From: Nipponacmea schrenckii
Taxonomy: Eukaryota; Mollusca; Gastropoda; Lottiidae
Direction of reading: 5' to 3'
DNA: 64,000 nt
Assembly: GCA_030562195.1 (NCBI GenBank)
Contig: CM060202.1
Span: 8,680,001-8,744,000 of the forward strand
Every line of letters begins with the position of its first letter. Position 1 is the stretch's first letter. The notes beneath the pieces are model-generated. The model did not search any database and was not told the DNA's origin. It saw only the letters and a program-made list of their open reading frames with translations. Below are positions 25,501 through 40,500 of the stretch, piece by piece. The position numbers and the translations under genes are program-made.

Positions 25501-28500
25501 AGGATAAACCCTATCGAAAATCAGCGAAATCGAAAAACATTTAGTATGAGTTTTTGCCCTTGTTCTTGAAAACGCGTTCAATTTTAGCTTGTAAACATTC
25601 TTGAGAGAACAATTTTTAATGGATTTTAATGAAACTTGGCCTGAGTATTTGTTATGACCCAAGGATGAAGCCTATTGAAAACCAGTCAAATCGAAAAAAA
25701 ATTAATATCAGTTATTGCCCTTGTTTTTGAAAATGCGTTCAATTTTTAGCTTGTAAACACTCTACAAAGCACAGTTATTGACCGATTTTGACGAAACTTG
25801 CTGAAATTGTTAAATATCACCCAAGAATGAACCCTTTTGAAAATAGCATATATCGAAATATATTTAATAGGAATTATTGCCTTTGTTCTATAAAATGTGT
25901 TGGATTTTTGCCTTGTAAACACTCTACAAGTCACAATTCTTGAGCGATTTTGACATAACTTGGCATGAGTATTTGTAATCACCTAAGGATGAACCCTATT
26001 GAAATTCAGTTAAATCGAAAAATATTTAGTATTAGTTATTGCCCTTGTGTTTGAAAACGCGTTCAATTTTAGCTTGTAAGCACTCTAGAAAGAACAATTC
26101 TTAATGGATTTTGATAAAACTTGGCTTGAGTATTTGTTTTTACCCAAGGATGAACCTTATTGAAAATCAAATAAATCGAAATATATTTAGTGTCAGTTAT
26201 TGCCCTTGTGTTTGAAAACAGGTTTAACTTTTTAATAAATACTCTAGAAGGTACAATTCATGACCAATGTTGACAAAACTCACTGAAATTGTTGGATATT
26301 GCAAGGGATGAGCCTAATTGAAAATTAAAATTATCAAAATATATCTAATATGAATTATTGCCCTTGTTCTTTTAAACGCGTTCGATTTTTGTCTCGTAAA
26401 CACTCTACATGGCACAATTCTTGATGGATTTCGATGAAACTTGGTGTGAGAGTGTGTTATAACTCAAGGATGAACCCTATTGAAAAGCGAAATGGAAAAT
26501 TTTTTTAGTATGAGTTACTGCCCTTGTTCTTGAAAACGCATTCAATTTTAGCTTGTAAACACTCTAGAAAGAACTATTCTTAATGGATTTTGATTAACTT
26601 TGGCTTGAGTATTTGTTTTTACCCAAGGATGAACCCTATTATAAATCAAATAAATAGAAATATATTTAGTGTCAGTTATAGCCCTTGTTCTTGAAAACGT
26701 GTTCAATTTTAGCTTGTAAACACTCTAGAAAGAACAATTTTTAATGGATTTTGATGTAACTTGGCTGGAGTATTTGTTGTCTCCCAAGGATGAACTCTAT
26801 TGAAAATCGAAAAATATTTAGTACAAGTTATTGCCCTTGTTTTTGAAAACGCGTTCAATTTAACTCGTAAACACTCTAGAAAGAACAATTTTGAATGGAT
26901 TTTGATGAAGCTTGGCTTTAGTATTTGTTTTCTCACAAGGATAAACCCTATTGAAAATCAGATAAATCGAAAAATATTTAGTGTCAGTTATTGGGCCTGT
27001 TTTCAAAATCGCTTTCAACTTTTGGCTTGTGAACACTCTAAACATTCATTTTTGACAAAAATCGCTGAAATTGTTTAATATCAACCAAGAATGAGGCTTA
27101 TTAAGAATTAAAATATCAAAATATTATTAAGGGTGAACCCTATTGCAAATCATAAAAATACCGAAAAATATTAAATGAGTTGAGTTAGGTACAATTCTTG
27201 ACAGTTTTTAATGAAACTAGAGACCCTAGAAAAAAATATATGGTGGAAGGTTGAATATTTCATTCCACTTTTGTAACCTTACTGAAAAGTTTTTATTTGA
27301 AATAAATGCTGCCAGTGGGCGTATATTACCTTGCCTGGCAAGCTATCTTTATATTATTTATATAACTATACCTATATTTAATTTCTTCTACAAATAGCCT
27401 ACATTCCTATTTTCTTGCATACTATTATTTGTATTATCTGTATAATGTAGAGATAGTACAGTGTAAAGATAATACAAATAATAGTATGCAAGAAGAGATA
27501 TTTGATAATCAGTTTGTTTTGTTATTGTGATGTGATGTATGAATATTAGTTCAGAAAGTTTAAGTTCCAATTATGATGAATATCACTAAACATTCGTTGG
27601 ATACTAGTTGGATAGTACTTAGTGTAGCATAGTCTTGACATTGTATGAAATGACCGATTGGAAAACAAATAATTCAACAACACACTAAATTGATTATTTT
27701 CTTGTATAATTTTCAGAAGACACAGTTCCAACCCAGCAGGAAGAATTGACATTTACTTTGTTGTTGATTCCTTCTAGGAAATATTCCTGTAACCTAGCAT
27801 GAAGATTAAGGGGGTGAAAGCACTTTAATTTGAGGAAATTTTTGTGCAGATCTCAGCTGCTGATTAAAATTGATACTTTTTATACGCCCACACATAAATG
27901 TGGGCGTATATTGTAGTCGCCTCTGTCTGTCCGTCTGTCTGTCTGTCTGTCTGTCCACAATTGTTGTGAACACGATAGAGACCACATTTCTTGATGGATT
28001 TTGACCAAATTTGGTGAGTGTGTTTGTTATAACCCAAGGAAGAAGCCTATTGAAAATCAGACCAATCGAAAAATATTCAATGAGTTATTGCCCTTGTTTT
28101 TGAAAATTTGTTGTGAACACGATTAAGTGTGTGTTTCTTGATGGATTTTGATGAAATTTGGTGTGATTGCTTGTTATTACTTAAGGATGAAGCCTATTGA
28201 AAATCAGACAAATCGAAAAATAAATTGATGAGTTATTGCCCTTGTTCTTGAAAACACATTCATTTTGCTTTCAAAAATGTGTTGTGGACATGATAGAGAG
28301 ATGGTTTCTTGTGTGTGTGTTTGTTATAACTTGAGGATAGACCCTATTGAAAATCAGACTAATCAAAAAATATTTATTGAGTTATTGCCCTTGTTCTTAA
28401 AACGTGTTCACTTTATCAGCCTCTGATTCTTTGTAGACTTGAAAGAGATCTGGTTTCTTGATAGATTTTGACAAAGCATGATTTGAGCCTTTTGAATTAC

Positions 28501-31500
28501 CCAAAGAAGAAACCGATTGCAAATTTAGCTTACCGAAAAATATTTACTTTGAGTTATTGACTTTGTCCAAAAATTCCAAAAAGTTGTGTTCTTGATGTGT
28601 TTTGATGAAAGTTGGTGTATTTGTAACATCCTAAGGATGTACCCTATTGAAAGCCAGGCAAATCTAACATATCTAATAGAGTTAAAATATTTTTCTTAAA
28701 AACGTGTTAAAGTTATTGTTTTATGCCGAGCAATTGGCAGATGTGGGTTGATATGTCAATTGGCATGTGAAAGTCTATTGACCTTGAAGTCATCTTCACC
28801 CATAATTACAGTTGACCCAGCTGTAAATGGTGCCAGATAATCCAGGAAAGATCAATGTGAAGATTTTTACAAGAGCTTGCTGGTAAAGAGGATCCCAAAT
28901 GGTAAACCTGTTGTTCCTCATAAAATATAGTTGTTTCTTTCTTTTAAATTTTATATTGCTCCTAATTTCAAATACTTTATTAAGTACTTACTGTCTAGAT
29001 CTAAAGAAAAAATTGAAGAAAACTTTTAATCCTTAATATATTTCCAAGAACTTTCCACTACCAACAGAAGAAAGTCTTTAGTAAGTCAAATTAGACTGGT
29101 ATTTATATTGTATGAGGTGTAGGAAGAGATAGGTGTATAGTTAATATCAGTGTTTATTTATAAGATATTACCAACATATGTTTTCTCAGATATAACTTTA
29201 TGATTATACTAGATTATACTTCCTATATTATTGTTATCTCTAGGAACAGTTAATATAATATTACTTTGTCTTCTTCTTTCTCGGGAGCCGCAGTAGTTAA
29301 GTGAGTAAAGACGCTTGCTCGCTAACCTGAAGCTCCAGGGTTCAATCCCGGTAAAAGTCGAGATGAACTTTCAGATTTTTCAGCCTAGTTTCCCTTTGTC
29401 AGTGATGCAGGTCAGAAGGACTCACATGGAGAAAGTGTCTAGTCATTCGGATGGGACAATAAACTAAGGTCCTGTGTGCTACAGGCTGTGCATGTTAAAG
29501 TTCCCACAGATGGAAATCGCCATAAGAGTAGGCTAATGCCTCTGTCCTGTTAAAATTTTTCTTCATTGGACACTGCATTTTATTGTCTGTCATAAGGTGC
29601 AGAAGATTAGGACGTAAAACTCCATTCATTTCTTTTTCATTTTCTTCCCCTTTCTCTTCTTCACAATGTGGACACTGATTGGCTGAAAATGAAAAGTGGA
29701 TATTGCAGTCAAGGTATGAATTTCTGTCTGAAATGTGAGAGTTCAAGTCTAAACATCAGTTTAATAGCTATCATCACTTATACATGTATTAGTGTATTGG
29801 GGACACTTATTGCTATGGACTTGTCATAATCTTGCCATACTCAAAAATCATATGAAAAAAATGTAAATAAGTCCATAGGAAGATTATGGCATTTATCACA
29901 AAACCTAATAACTGGAAAACTGTTTCTACTTCTCAATTTTGTTTTTATTTATTGTTTTAAAATAATATTTCATTTCATTCAAACTACATAAAGATGCACC
30001 CAGATGTGATTCATGTTAACTGAATAAAATGTCAGGTTGTTAAATAATTATACTTGCCTGTATATTTTACTTATAATTAAAGATGAAATACTGACGATTA
30101 ATAACAGCAAATTTTATATTATTACAGACAAACTAAATATCTGATGTTCATAATGAACAGTACCACACTTTCTCTGCCGACATAGTAAAATAGAATTAAA
30201 TTTTTTCTCTTTATATTGAAATTATAGAGTGTCATTTGGTCACAGTAAGCTCAGTTTGTTTATTACTGTTATGATAAACCTTAATGACTAGTCGAATGCT
30301 GTCTGTATTCTTGGAATTCAATTATTTCATTCATGTGATGTCATGACCTGTTGATAAAACTTGAAGTGTACTCAATAATGTAGTGGAAGATCTCATCACA
30401 CAACATCACCATCAATTCTACTTTCAAGTGTCATTGAAAAGTTATTGAGACTTCTGTTACAAGAATAAAAGTGTTTTGGATCATTGATCTGACTGGAAAT
30501 TAACGAGATATATTGATATACAGAAGTCAATTGTTAAAATGTTGGGAAGTAGTTAGCTCAGAATAACACAAGAAATATAAAATTAAATTTTACACTTCTG
30601 TACCTAATAGGGTAATAAAGACCGGGTTTATCAGAGGCTTAGTATGAATTTCTGTTCAAACATACTCCTGACCTCCATAATGGTGTATATACACACCTGA
30701 CCACCATAATGGTGTATATACACTGGACCTCCATAATGGTGTATATACACTGGACCTCCATAATGGTGTATATACACCTGACCTCCATAATGGTGTATAT
30801 ACACCTGACCTCCATAATGGTGTATATACATTGGACCTCCATAATGGTGTATATACACCTGACCTCCATAATGGTGTATATACACTGGACCTCCATAATG
30901 GTGTATATACACCTGACCTGTTTTTTTTGGGCATAATTATTACATGTATAAGGGATAAATTGACTGGCAAGTCAGGTTTTCACCATTGAATTAGGAATAA
31001 AAGAAGTCATGTATAACTTGACTCTTATTAAAATAGTAACCTTCTTTCCCTTTAACACACATCATACCCACAATAAAAATACAATAACCGTTCTCAGAAA
31101 TTGATATTCATATTTTCATGATTTTATAATAACAAAATAGTCCATGGAAATTTGGCTGTGATACATTTAGATTATATTTCAGTTATTAACAGATAATAGA
31201 GCAGACTATTTTGATAACATGCATAAATTGGAGTGAACACAAGGCTTTTATTTTCAATTTTCTACTAGAATTTATTCTCAATTTCTTCTACTATAAACGT
31301 TCTGCTACTGCTCTGCTTTATACATACACAAGAGAGACATAATATTATTCCTGAAACATTTGTTCAGAATTTAAACAAGTTTTTTTTTTATTTCACCAAG
31401 TATTTATTTGAAATCAATGTTTCCTATGAATACTATAATATCTCCAATAAGCACATTTCAGCACAATCAATACCCTTTACTTGTTCTGGTTGGAGGAAAT

Positions 31501-34500
31501 CGGGTGGTTTGATTTTCAACTTGTATATTTTAACATAAAGAATATGTTTCTGGTAATAGCCTTCCGGTTCAATTTAATACATGTATATCTCTGCCACATG
31601 GCCTCCAGATACAACTTTATTACCCTCCTAAATTAAAGAGCTGAATAAATTTATTTTAAATTTACGCTGTAGATCCAGACAAATCTCTTATTAATCAATG
31701 TAAATACATGTATAGTTCTATCGAACATTTGGTTAGAACATTGAACTTGTCAAGATGTTATTTGCTTGATAAACTGGAACAATTGCTTACAGTGAGTTTT
31801 AATCTAATCAGCAATAGACTTGTGATAGTCTGGTGACCTTGAATAAATCATCTTCACTCATTATTCAAGACTACCCAGCTATAAGTTAAAGAGAATACTG
31901 TCTACATACTGGTCTTTGTACCTCTTTATCTTACAGGATTATCTGTACCTAATTATCCTTGTAAATTAGGATTTTTTTTACCTTTTTAAGTTTTGTGGTA
32001 ACTAGAGCCTGATAATTTCAGAAAGACCAGAATCTGTTTGATAAGGAATTTACTGGAATTTTTAGACAATTATTCCATTGAAATATTTGACTTTCTATTG
32101 TAAAATACTTTTGATTCATATACATGTACTACATGTACCTTAAAGGGGACCAGGCTTTATTTGTTTCGGACAATCACCCGACAGCCTCAAACACATGAAA
32201 TCTTTTGGTTGGCTAATCAGAAATAGTCTACAGAGCTTACCCTTGAAATTTGAGCCTTCAAATCCATGTGTATCCATAATTATCCGAGTTTGAAAAATCA
32301 TAATGTCGTAAGAAATTACGAACGTCCCGCCATATTGGAAAACAGTTCGTCTTGATAATCAAAGAGTTATCCTTCCCGTCGTGCAATAGCGGTCATCTAT
32401 ATAAACAGACTACAACGCATTTTTCAATTGTAGACTTTGTCAACAGGACACACAATTTTCAGACTGACTGGAGACCAGCCGCGTACAGCACGGAAAAAAA
32501 ATGAAAAGTGAAATTTTTTGTTTGAGGTATATTTCAAGGTATTTTGCGATTTTCTCAGAGCTTGAATATTTCTGAGGCCCAAAACGACCCCTAAAAATCA
32601 AGCCTGGGCCCCTTTAAGTTCCAGATTGTTCAGATTGTTAATATTGATTTATTTATCCATGTCCTCAATCAACCGTAAAACTATTTGATTTTTTAAACCT
32701 GCTCTGCAAATACTAGGTTATGTGAATTAATGTCTTAATGAATTTTATGGAATAACATTTTGAATCACATTGTACGAAAATAAATATTCTAATGTATTCA
32801 TTTTGCATCTATATTTGAAGTAAACTTATGAATTTTGTATTTTTTTTTTTCAGGGTCCCGTCCAAATTAAATTTGAAAAAGTAGAATCTGGTAGTTTACC
32901 TCCCAAATTTTCAGATTTTTCATCCCAGATTGGCCAAGATGACAAATTTGTAAGTTTATTTTGACATCATTCAATCTTTTATCATTCAAACTTTGTGGAT
33001 ATTTATGATGACACTTTGATGTTAACTAATAGAATGTGCTCTGGTTCATCTTAAATTGATTAACAACCATGGTCAATAAGGATGCTGTTATTGAGTGTAT
33101 ATATATTTCATGGGATAGAAATATTAATAATATAATTTCTCTGCTGGTAGTTGTATGATTAAAATCTTGTATAATTAATTTAGCATTGTACTCTGAAACC
33201 TCAGAAATGAAATGAATGAGACATGTCTCTCAGTAGATATCAGACAGTTGCTATATTGTTCTAGTGGTGTTTCTGTGAATCATTATGATAAAGGCAACAA
33301 AGGGGAGGAGGGTGGGGAGCCTAAATACTGGCCTCCTGTAGCTCAATAACTTTATGTAGTGATTGTAATAGGACAATTAGATAGGTTCTTGGTTTTAATT
33401 ACTAAGACTATGTAATGATAACTCATTATTCTATGTGATTTAGAAACACTTTACATATACTCCTATCAAATAATGGTACACACGTAATATATAAACTACT
33501 CCATAGATAATCTTATGGAACAAATTTGAGTAAATGGTAGTATACTTTTAAAGGTCTTATAAGGTGTACTAATACATTAAAGGAAAGTTTCTTTACGTAA
33601 TTTTTCATTTCTCTCTTGTTCTCTATTCTGATGCGTTTTGTGAATGAATTTTATACTTTTTTTTTAGATCTTGCAAGGTCATGTAGAGTCAAGAGATATG
33701 GCTTTTGTTGTATTTGCCTCACAAACTACACATGAAGGTGTCAAACTCACAAACTGTACAGCCAGAATACTCAGGTTGAAAGGAAAGGTAAGTGTATTTG
33801 GATATTGTTTTAGATGGATGCTTATGATATCCAGCTTAAAAGTGTACTTCTGTCCACATTGTCAATAAGCTTCAAAAGGACAGCATATACTGCATTGTTG
33901 GCTTACAGGTCTGTGAAGAAATATGATTTGGAATTCTTGTGCAATGTTAACGTTTTCTTTGATTTACTTTCATTTTTTGAAGGCTTCTTTATTATGCCCA
34001 TTTTGATTTGAACACTTTTTGCAAGTCTTATTTTATATTTGGGTTATTTAAATATATAAACCGTGTAAAAAATGGTGATTGTAAAAATAGCAACTATATC
34101 AAAAAAGTATTTTTCATTCACAGCTTGCTTCTATCGCGTACATTGACTAGGGTGATATTTTCATGGACTTCTATATTTGTCTAGTCATGTAACAATTCTG
34201 GTTTACTTTAACAGTTACGTGTGTTAATTGAAAAAGAAAGTGGTGAAGCTAAAGTCAGCATTTCATTTGATGGTAAACCAGATATCAAAACCAATGTCAA
34301 ACCATCCAATCCTTTTCAGGTGAGAAAAACATTTTTGTAAACGAAAAAATAGGTACCAACCATTTTCTACAAGATTTTGGGATCATGTTCTATGGAATTT
34401 GACCTAAGTAAAATATTTGAACCCTTTGTCATCAGGAATAAAGAGGAAAGTTGATTTATTGAATGTCAAAAGAACTAACTTTGAAATAAATCCAATATCA

Positions 34501-37500
34501 CCATTGAATGATGTAACAAAGCAAATGATATGAAGATTTCAATACCCTAAGCAAGAGGACTACAGCACAATCTTTTCATTATAGTCATTCCTGATGAATC
34601 AAATCATGACATTCTTGGGAACAGACTGTGTAATTCAGCAAGTAGAAGGTTAAGTTTTAGAAGCTGTAAAATTGCTAGTTAGTTATCAAAGTATTTTGAC
34701 AGAACATTTTACCATTATGATAAAATGTTTTGATGAAACTGAAAATATTTGAAGTTAATTTATTCTCTACCTGCTCTATCATGTACATCACTGTGAATTT
34801 ATTTTGGAAAGTAATTTGATGCTTCAAGTTTCGAAGATTTGTATCAATATTTGAAATCATTGCCAGATGTTCTTAGAAATTCCTGTACATTATGAGGTAA
34901 TTACCACAGATGTTCAGGAAGGTTTTTTGTTTGTTTTCTGCTGCTCACTTCTGCAGTTTTGTCAGCCATTTTGTTTCGTATGTTTACCTGGATATTCAGA
35001 GTTTTAAGCTCTATCTCACTGTAGGATAACTGAGTTTTATGTGTGATTAAGTATAATTTGTATGGCGAGAAATCTACTTTTTTCAATGACAGTGTTAATA
35101 TATTAGATTTAATCTAGAAACTGGTAAAAGGTAATTTAAACAGCTGCGGTTCTGTTGGAAGAATGTATCATACAAGAAGTGTTTCAAGTTTGAATAGAAA
35201 TTTAAAATTATAGGTGTGTTGACTAAATTTTTTGTTGATGTGGTTGGAAGTGGACCCAGTCCTGACATTTACATTGGAATATTTCTTCCCTTACTAAGGT
35301 TTCCAACTCATGGCATCTATTGTACTACAAACTGCAATGAATAACAGATAACTAGCTACACCAGTTTTAAATATGTATGTGTAGTGGAGTCAATCTGTAC
35401 AGTTTTTGTTATCACTCATATTCAGAATCAGTCAAAGTAAATATGTTCAAATAAGTTTTTTGTGTGTGGCACATTTGATTTGTTCCAGAAGAAATAATCA
35501 CTTTCAGATCAATAGAAATCACAAAAATTAGATTTAAGGAAATTGCACCAATGTTTAAGGATGAAGGTTTGTTTGTATTTGTGACATGGTTTTTTTCCTA
35601 ACATTTGAGTAATTGAATTTTAGGTTCTGTTTATTGTTTGATTGTTGACTTCTTTTTGCACTCTTTGAATGCATGTAGTGAAACTAAATAGTCTGATCTT
35701 TAACTCTGTGAATCACTCCAGTTTGTTTAAATGTTATTAAGGTGATAATCATGAATGATGACATTTTTAGTAGATCTGAAGGTGGCCTGGAGTTTCTCTT
35801 TCAAGACTGATTTTTCTTTCTTCTGAGGAATCACAGTGAGAAGTTAATATCATATAACATATAATTTGTTGAAATTTGTGTACCTCAAGTAAACATTGCT
35901 CTGTTAAATCGAAACTTTATCTTCATCTGTACTTAAAGGGATACTGCGTCTTAGCATGAACATAGAATTTTAGTTCTGAATAATAGTCAATCTAGTAGAT
36001 ATTCATCAGTGAACTTACCTGGTGTCATAATGTAACAGAATCCCTTAAAATCTGGAAATCTCACAAAATCAAGTCATTTTTGTAAATTGCTAAATCAAGA
36101 AAGGGTTTTTCTGTAATCAAATGTATCTTTATGGATAATTACTTTGTTTTTTGGAGATATTTATATATTTTTTTTATGTTATTTATGACAGCAAGTATAT
36201 TTACTGATGAATAGAGCTCTTGTTGGCCATGTTTGAAATTCAAATTTTATGTTCATTCAGTGTCCGTTTAATAGACGACTATTTGCTGCTGTTGGATCAA
36301 ACAGACCTTAGTCTCAGAATTTTTTAAGGTTAGCTAATCAGTAATACTGTATACAGCTCACTTTCTAAATTTGCACCTTGTGTATAATTATCACAAACAG
36401 ACTTAGTTTTCTGATTTTGTTTTTAAAGTATCAGTACAAAATAATATAGTTAATTGGACTCTTAGGATGTCTTTAACCTAGAGAATAAGTTCACTGTAGT
36501 TTTTCTTAATTAAAAAAATCTGACAAGTAGTAAGATTGGTGAAAAGAAAATATATAGCTCATAACTTCTAATTACTTTCTGTAAACACTTGATTCTTGTA
36601 TTTGGTGGTTCTGTAATGTGTTATATTTGTGTTTCTGATAATTTACATGGATATTGTGACTTTAAACACATTTCTTTTCCTCAGTGAGAGTTGCTTTCAT
36701 TTCTTTACCTATCTTCAATCAATTAATGTCCATCATTTCGAAGCCTTATCTTTACACCATACAGTGAAATTGCTTCTGAAAATAAATAAATGGAGTTAAT
36801 ATTGAGAAGAACTTGTTGTGCCAGACCTGATAGTGTTTTTGAGGATTCACATGACTTTGACCACTGTGAAAATGTGCATGAGGACCCCATTTTAAGGGTT
36901 TTTAAGACAAACAATGTAAGTGCTATAGAAGAAGCCTTGGATAGTACTTTAGAAGACCCCAGTGACAATCTGTGTGAAAATACTGACTGTTTTACAGATG
37001 GATCTAATAGTGTATTTGAGGAATCCTTTGTAAGTGTGTTCTGCCCTCTTCTACATCGGGAAGTTTTATTCTGAAGCTGGTAAAACTTGTATCAAATTAA
37101 ACTGATTCCAATGAATCAAAATAATTTTTAAAACTAATGATTAGACAAGAGATTCCATTTATTTAAATTTTGATGCCAACTTTTCTTTATCAAGATTTAG
37201 TTGAGATCTGATGTAGATTTATTTTATTTTCATATTGAAATTAAACTGAGTTCCATACTGCATAATATCATTGTTAAATACTCTTTACTGATGATATTTT
37301 TTTGGATGTATGTGTTTCTTTATAGGATAGTGATGAATTGGTTGATTTGGGTGCTGTTGATGAAGCAGTTCGTAATGCCATTGCTCTGGCTAGTCCCAAC
37401 TATAATATCAGTAAATGGTTAATGGATGACCCTCAATCTGCTGGAAGAACATCTGCTAAAGTTCAGGGAGGGCAGAGTGCTCAAGGGGGTCAAGGCCATG

Positions 37501-40500
37501 TACCAGCAACCAATCACATGTCAGCAGTCAACGAAAGGATTACATCAACTGCAAACCAGTTGGCTCAATCTGCCAATCAGTATGCTGTTCCTGCAAACCA
37601 ATTTCATGCTGACTTTTCTCAATCAGCTGCACCTCAACTCTATGCCAGCTCTCCAATTCAACAAGGACCACCAGCTAAACCTCGCACCTCCCAGACGCCA
37701 AAAGAACGCCTCCCCCGGCCAGAAGGTGTTTTCGAGCCCATTGAGGCTAGACAGGCTGAACAATCTGTGAGTATTAGATTTAATTCCAATGAATTTTTAT
37801 GGTTTATCACTTGCCTTATTTTTATTTGGACATTTTGAAAGGGAAATACACCAATCTAATGGCCCCTATTCTAAAAGCATCTTTAAGCATGGAGTGATCC
37901 AACATTGTCATAATCAGAAATTGCAGAATGAATATTGATAACTTTTGGCATCAAATATCATTCAAGACGATTTGTAACGGTTTAATTTTTGCAAAAATGA
38001 TTTGTATGAATTGTCTGGACAGATTCATCATTTCTTAATTCTAGTTCCAATCAGCAATGAGTCCCATTAAACCTCCCCGTTCAGCTGGAGATAAAAGATT
38101 GTTAGTCAAAGTTATAAAAGCAAGTGGACTCGGCCCAAAGGAGACTGGTGAGTTATTTCCTTTTAACAATGTACATAGGGTGACTGTTTTTTTTGACCAA
38201 AATCCTCAACTGTTCTGAATTAATTTGATCAAGATTCAGCTTGGATTGATGTAACAAAGAAAAAGGGCTTGACCATTAAAAGATTTAAAAAAATTCTCTA
38301 TTTTAGAGATTTATAGAATGGATTGGTTTGAAATTTATTTGATATGGCTGATAATTAATCACCTAGTTTGATCAAACTAACTGGATGAATATATTGGATA
38401 TGATCCTTGAATGGCATTTAGAAGAAGACTTTATGGATTACAACTATTGTTTATAAACAATAGTTGTATTTCATAAAGTCTTCTTCTTAGTTATATAGGA
38501 TATGTTAATAGCCTCTTAAATATCATTTATATATATTGAGGTTATTGGTTATGCTTATTATTTATTTCTAATTAAGTTCTAAATTAATCTTTCAATAATA
38601 TCTGATCTAATCAATTGTTAAGAATTTCAATTAAATTTTCCAGGCCAAGTTGAACCTGTTTGTCTGTTATTGTTAGATGATCCTGTACAAAACTACAGTA
38701 CAAGTGCTGTTAAAAATACTATCAATCCTTTCTGGGATGAACATTTTCTTTTGTAAGTTTATAATGAATTATAGTGAAGTTTTTAGAGGAGAAATATTTT
38801 ACCATGACGGACAGGAGTTCTAATCTCAATCGGTGTGTGAAAGTTTGATGACCTTGAATAAGTCATCTTCACTCACAATTCCAGTCCACCAAGCTGTAAA
38901 CGGGTACTGGGAAATATCAATGCCAAGAGGTTTGGCCATGGACCAGCTGGTAGAGAGGATCCCTGTCACGGGGACTTATGAACCTAAGTTGTTATCCTTG
39001 TAAACTATAGTTGTTACCAATATGTTACCTTGAGAATAATATTGAAGAGTTGGCATCAATTTGATGAACACTTCTGCTGTTTATATGTATCTTCTGTGAA
39101 ATCTTACCAACGCACCTCATTTATCAATATAACTGAAATAGGATTAGTGGTGCAAATCATGCTTTAAGTGTCACCATTATCCTTACAATGTGAAATATAT
39201 TGTATTAATCTTAAATCAAGGAACTGTGTCAAGCAAGGTCTGTCAACTAATACATGCAATATATTTATTCGTACTCTGATGACTCTGCTACATAAATCTG
39301 TCCATTTATGTACTTGTGTATTTTCAGCCCCATGGCTGCATGTTAGATAAGACCATATCTTGTGTCTTGGGCCTTATTCTTACCAATGTATAATAAAGAG
39401 TTTATTATTATTGTACTTTTTTGTGTTTACAAATTTCAGTGATGTAACGAATGAAACAAGAGAGTTAAGATTAGAAGTTTATGATAGAGCGAAAGCACCT
39501 GGTGGTAAGTCAGTAGATTAATTGGATTCTTGGCTTAATTGTGCCACTGTACTTGCAGGTGTATTGAAAAATGCTGAATACTCTTAGCTACCTCAATATC
39601 ATTAGAAGGTAGCTGAGTTGTCAAACTCAAACCAGGTTTCCTCAAGCAATACATAAATAAAATAACATATGAATTGCATGTAAAAAATTATATTTCAAAT
39701 TTTTGACAAAAAAAAACAATTTGTTGAAACCACTTAAATACATCAAAATCAAAAGCATGTGATGTTTCTATTAATGCTGGTATGATATATCGATGATTTG
39801 ATGTAGCGCAGTTCGATATGCCACGATACGCATGTAGTATCGCAAGGTCATGTATCGATACTTGACGATACATGGCATTCCATAAAAAGAGTGGGTAATA
39901 TTTTATTTAATAGTCAGGGAATGCAAGCTTATCCACTCATAAATTCCTTTCGTGAACTTATATTCATTGTTTTCAGATAACTTTTTGGACATTTAATTTA
40001 GTAGACAGACAGGTTTAATTATTTTGTAGTTAACAGTTTATTAGTGAAATACCTTAGAAAAATAGTTAAATTACTAGTAATAACATTTTGTTAGCTCAAA
40101 ATATAAGTGAGACCTTAGAGAAAAGGAGTTACTTTTAATCTATTACCCCATATTGCAATATGTATCGTATCCTGGCATGATTGCACTAGTTTCTATGAGA
40201 CATAAAGGCTTAGCCCTTAAAATAATTAGACTAATACTCCTTGCCTTACAATAAAAATAACTATTATTTATTTTATAGATGAGTTTATAGGAGAATCTGT
40301 TATATTTATTGATGATTTAAGAAAGACACCCAGCACCAGACAAATCCTAGCCCTCCAGAGTAAACCTGGTTATGTTGATAGTTCTTGTGGATCTTTGACA
40401 GTTGAGGTAATTATACATCATATCATTTGTTAGTTCTATAGACTCTTTGTAACCATGTTAAGTCTTTCTTGTTGACACAGCTGTAGAATGCTAGGGCTTT

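Larger units (their letters stand above)
1537..32853 (+). other. C2CD2L: intron 1 (31.3 kb)
   Basis: It lies between donor GGG|gtaagt and the T-run acceptor of exon 2, phase 0. Repeats inside are listed separately. Nothing is recognised in these AT-rich parts: 1537-3400, 3560-5700, 5960-7440, 7875-8330, 10275-11335, 11562-12568 (except a short SINE-like fragment near 12150), 14002-14508, 16610-17264, 19819-22497, 23241-25160, 29546-30667, 30919-32138 (except a SINE-like fragment at 31803-31930) and 32619-32853. Confidence 0.8.
34320..37325 (+). other. C2CD2L: intron between exons 4 and 6
   Basis: It contains MITE copy C (35933-36271), a partial 480-bp-family relative (36272-36420) and the candidate alternative exon (36765-37029). 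From 34320 to 35930 nothing is recognised. Confidence 0.8.

Noticed and set aside
27413..27493. microRNA precursor
   Set aside because: The stem is perfectly paired without the bulges typical of miRNA precursors and no expression data are available; more likely a small fold-back repeat.
29281..29360. tRNA gene
   Set aside because: A and B boxes are present, but the acceptor and anticodon stems do not close; the following body matches a SINE.
30631..30970. Repeated YIHHYGG-type frames on the - strand
   Set aside because: Translation of a 27-bp minisatellite; all frames show periodic peptides.
33671..33868. Independent small ORF starting in exon 3
   Set aside because: It is exon 3 read on past its donor into intron sequence.
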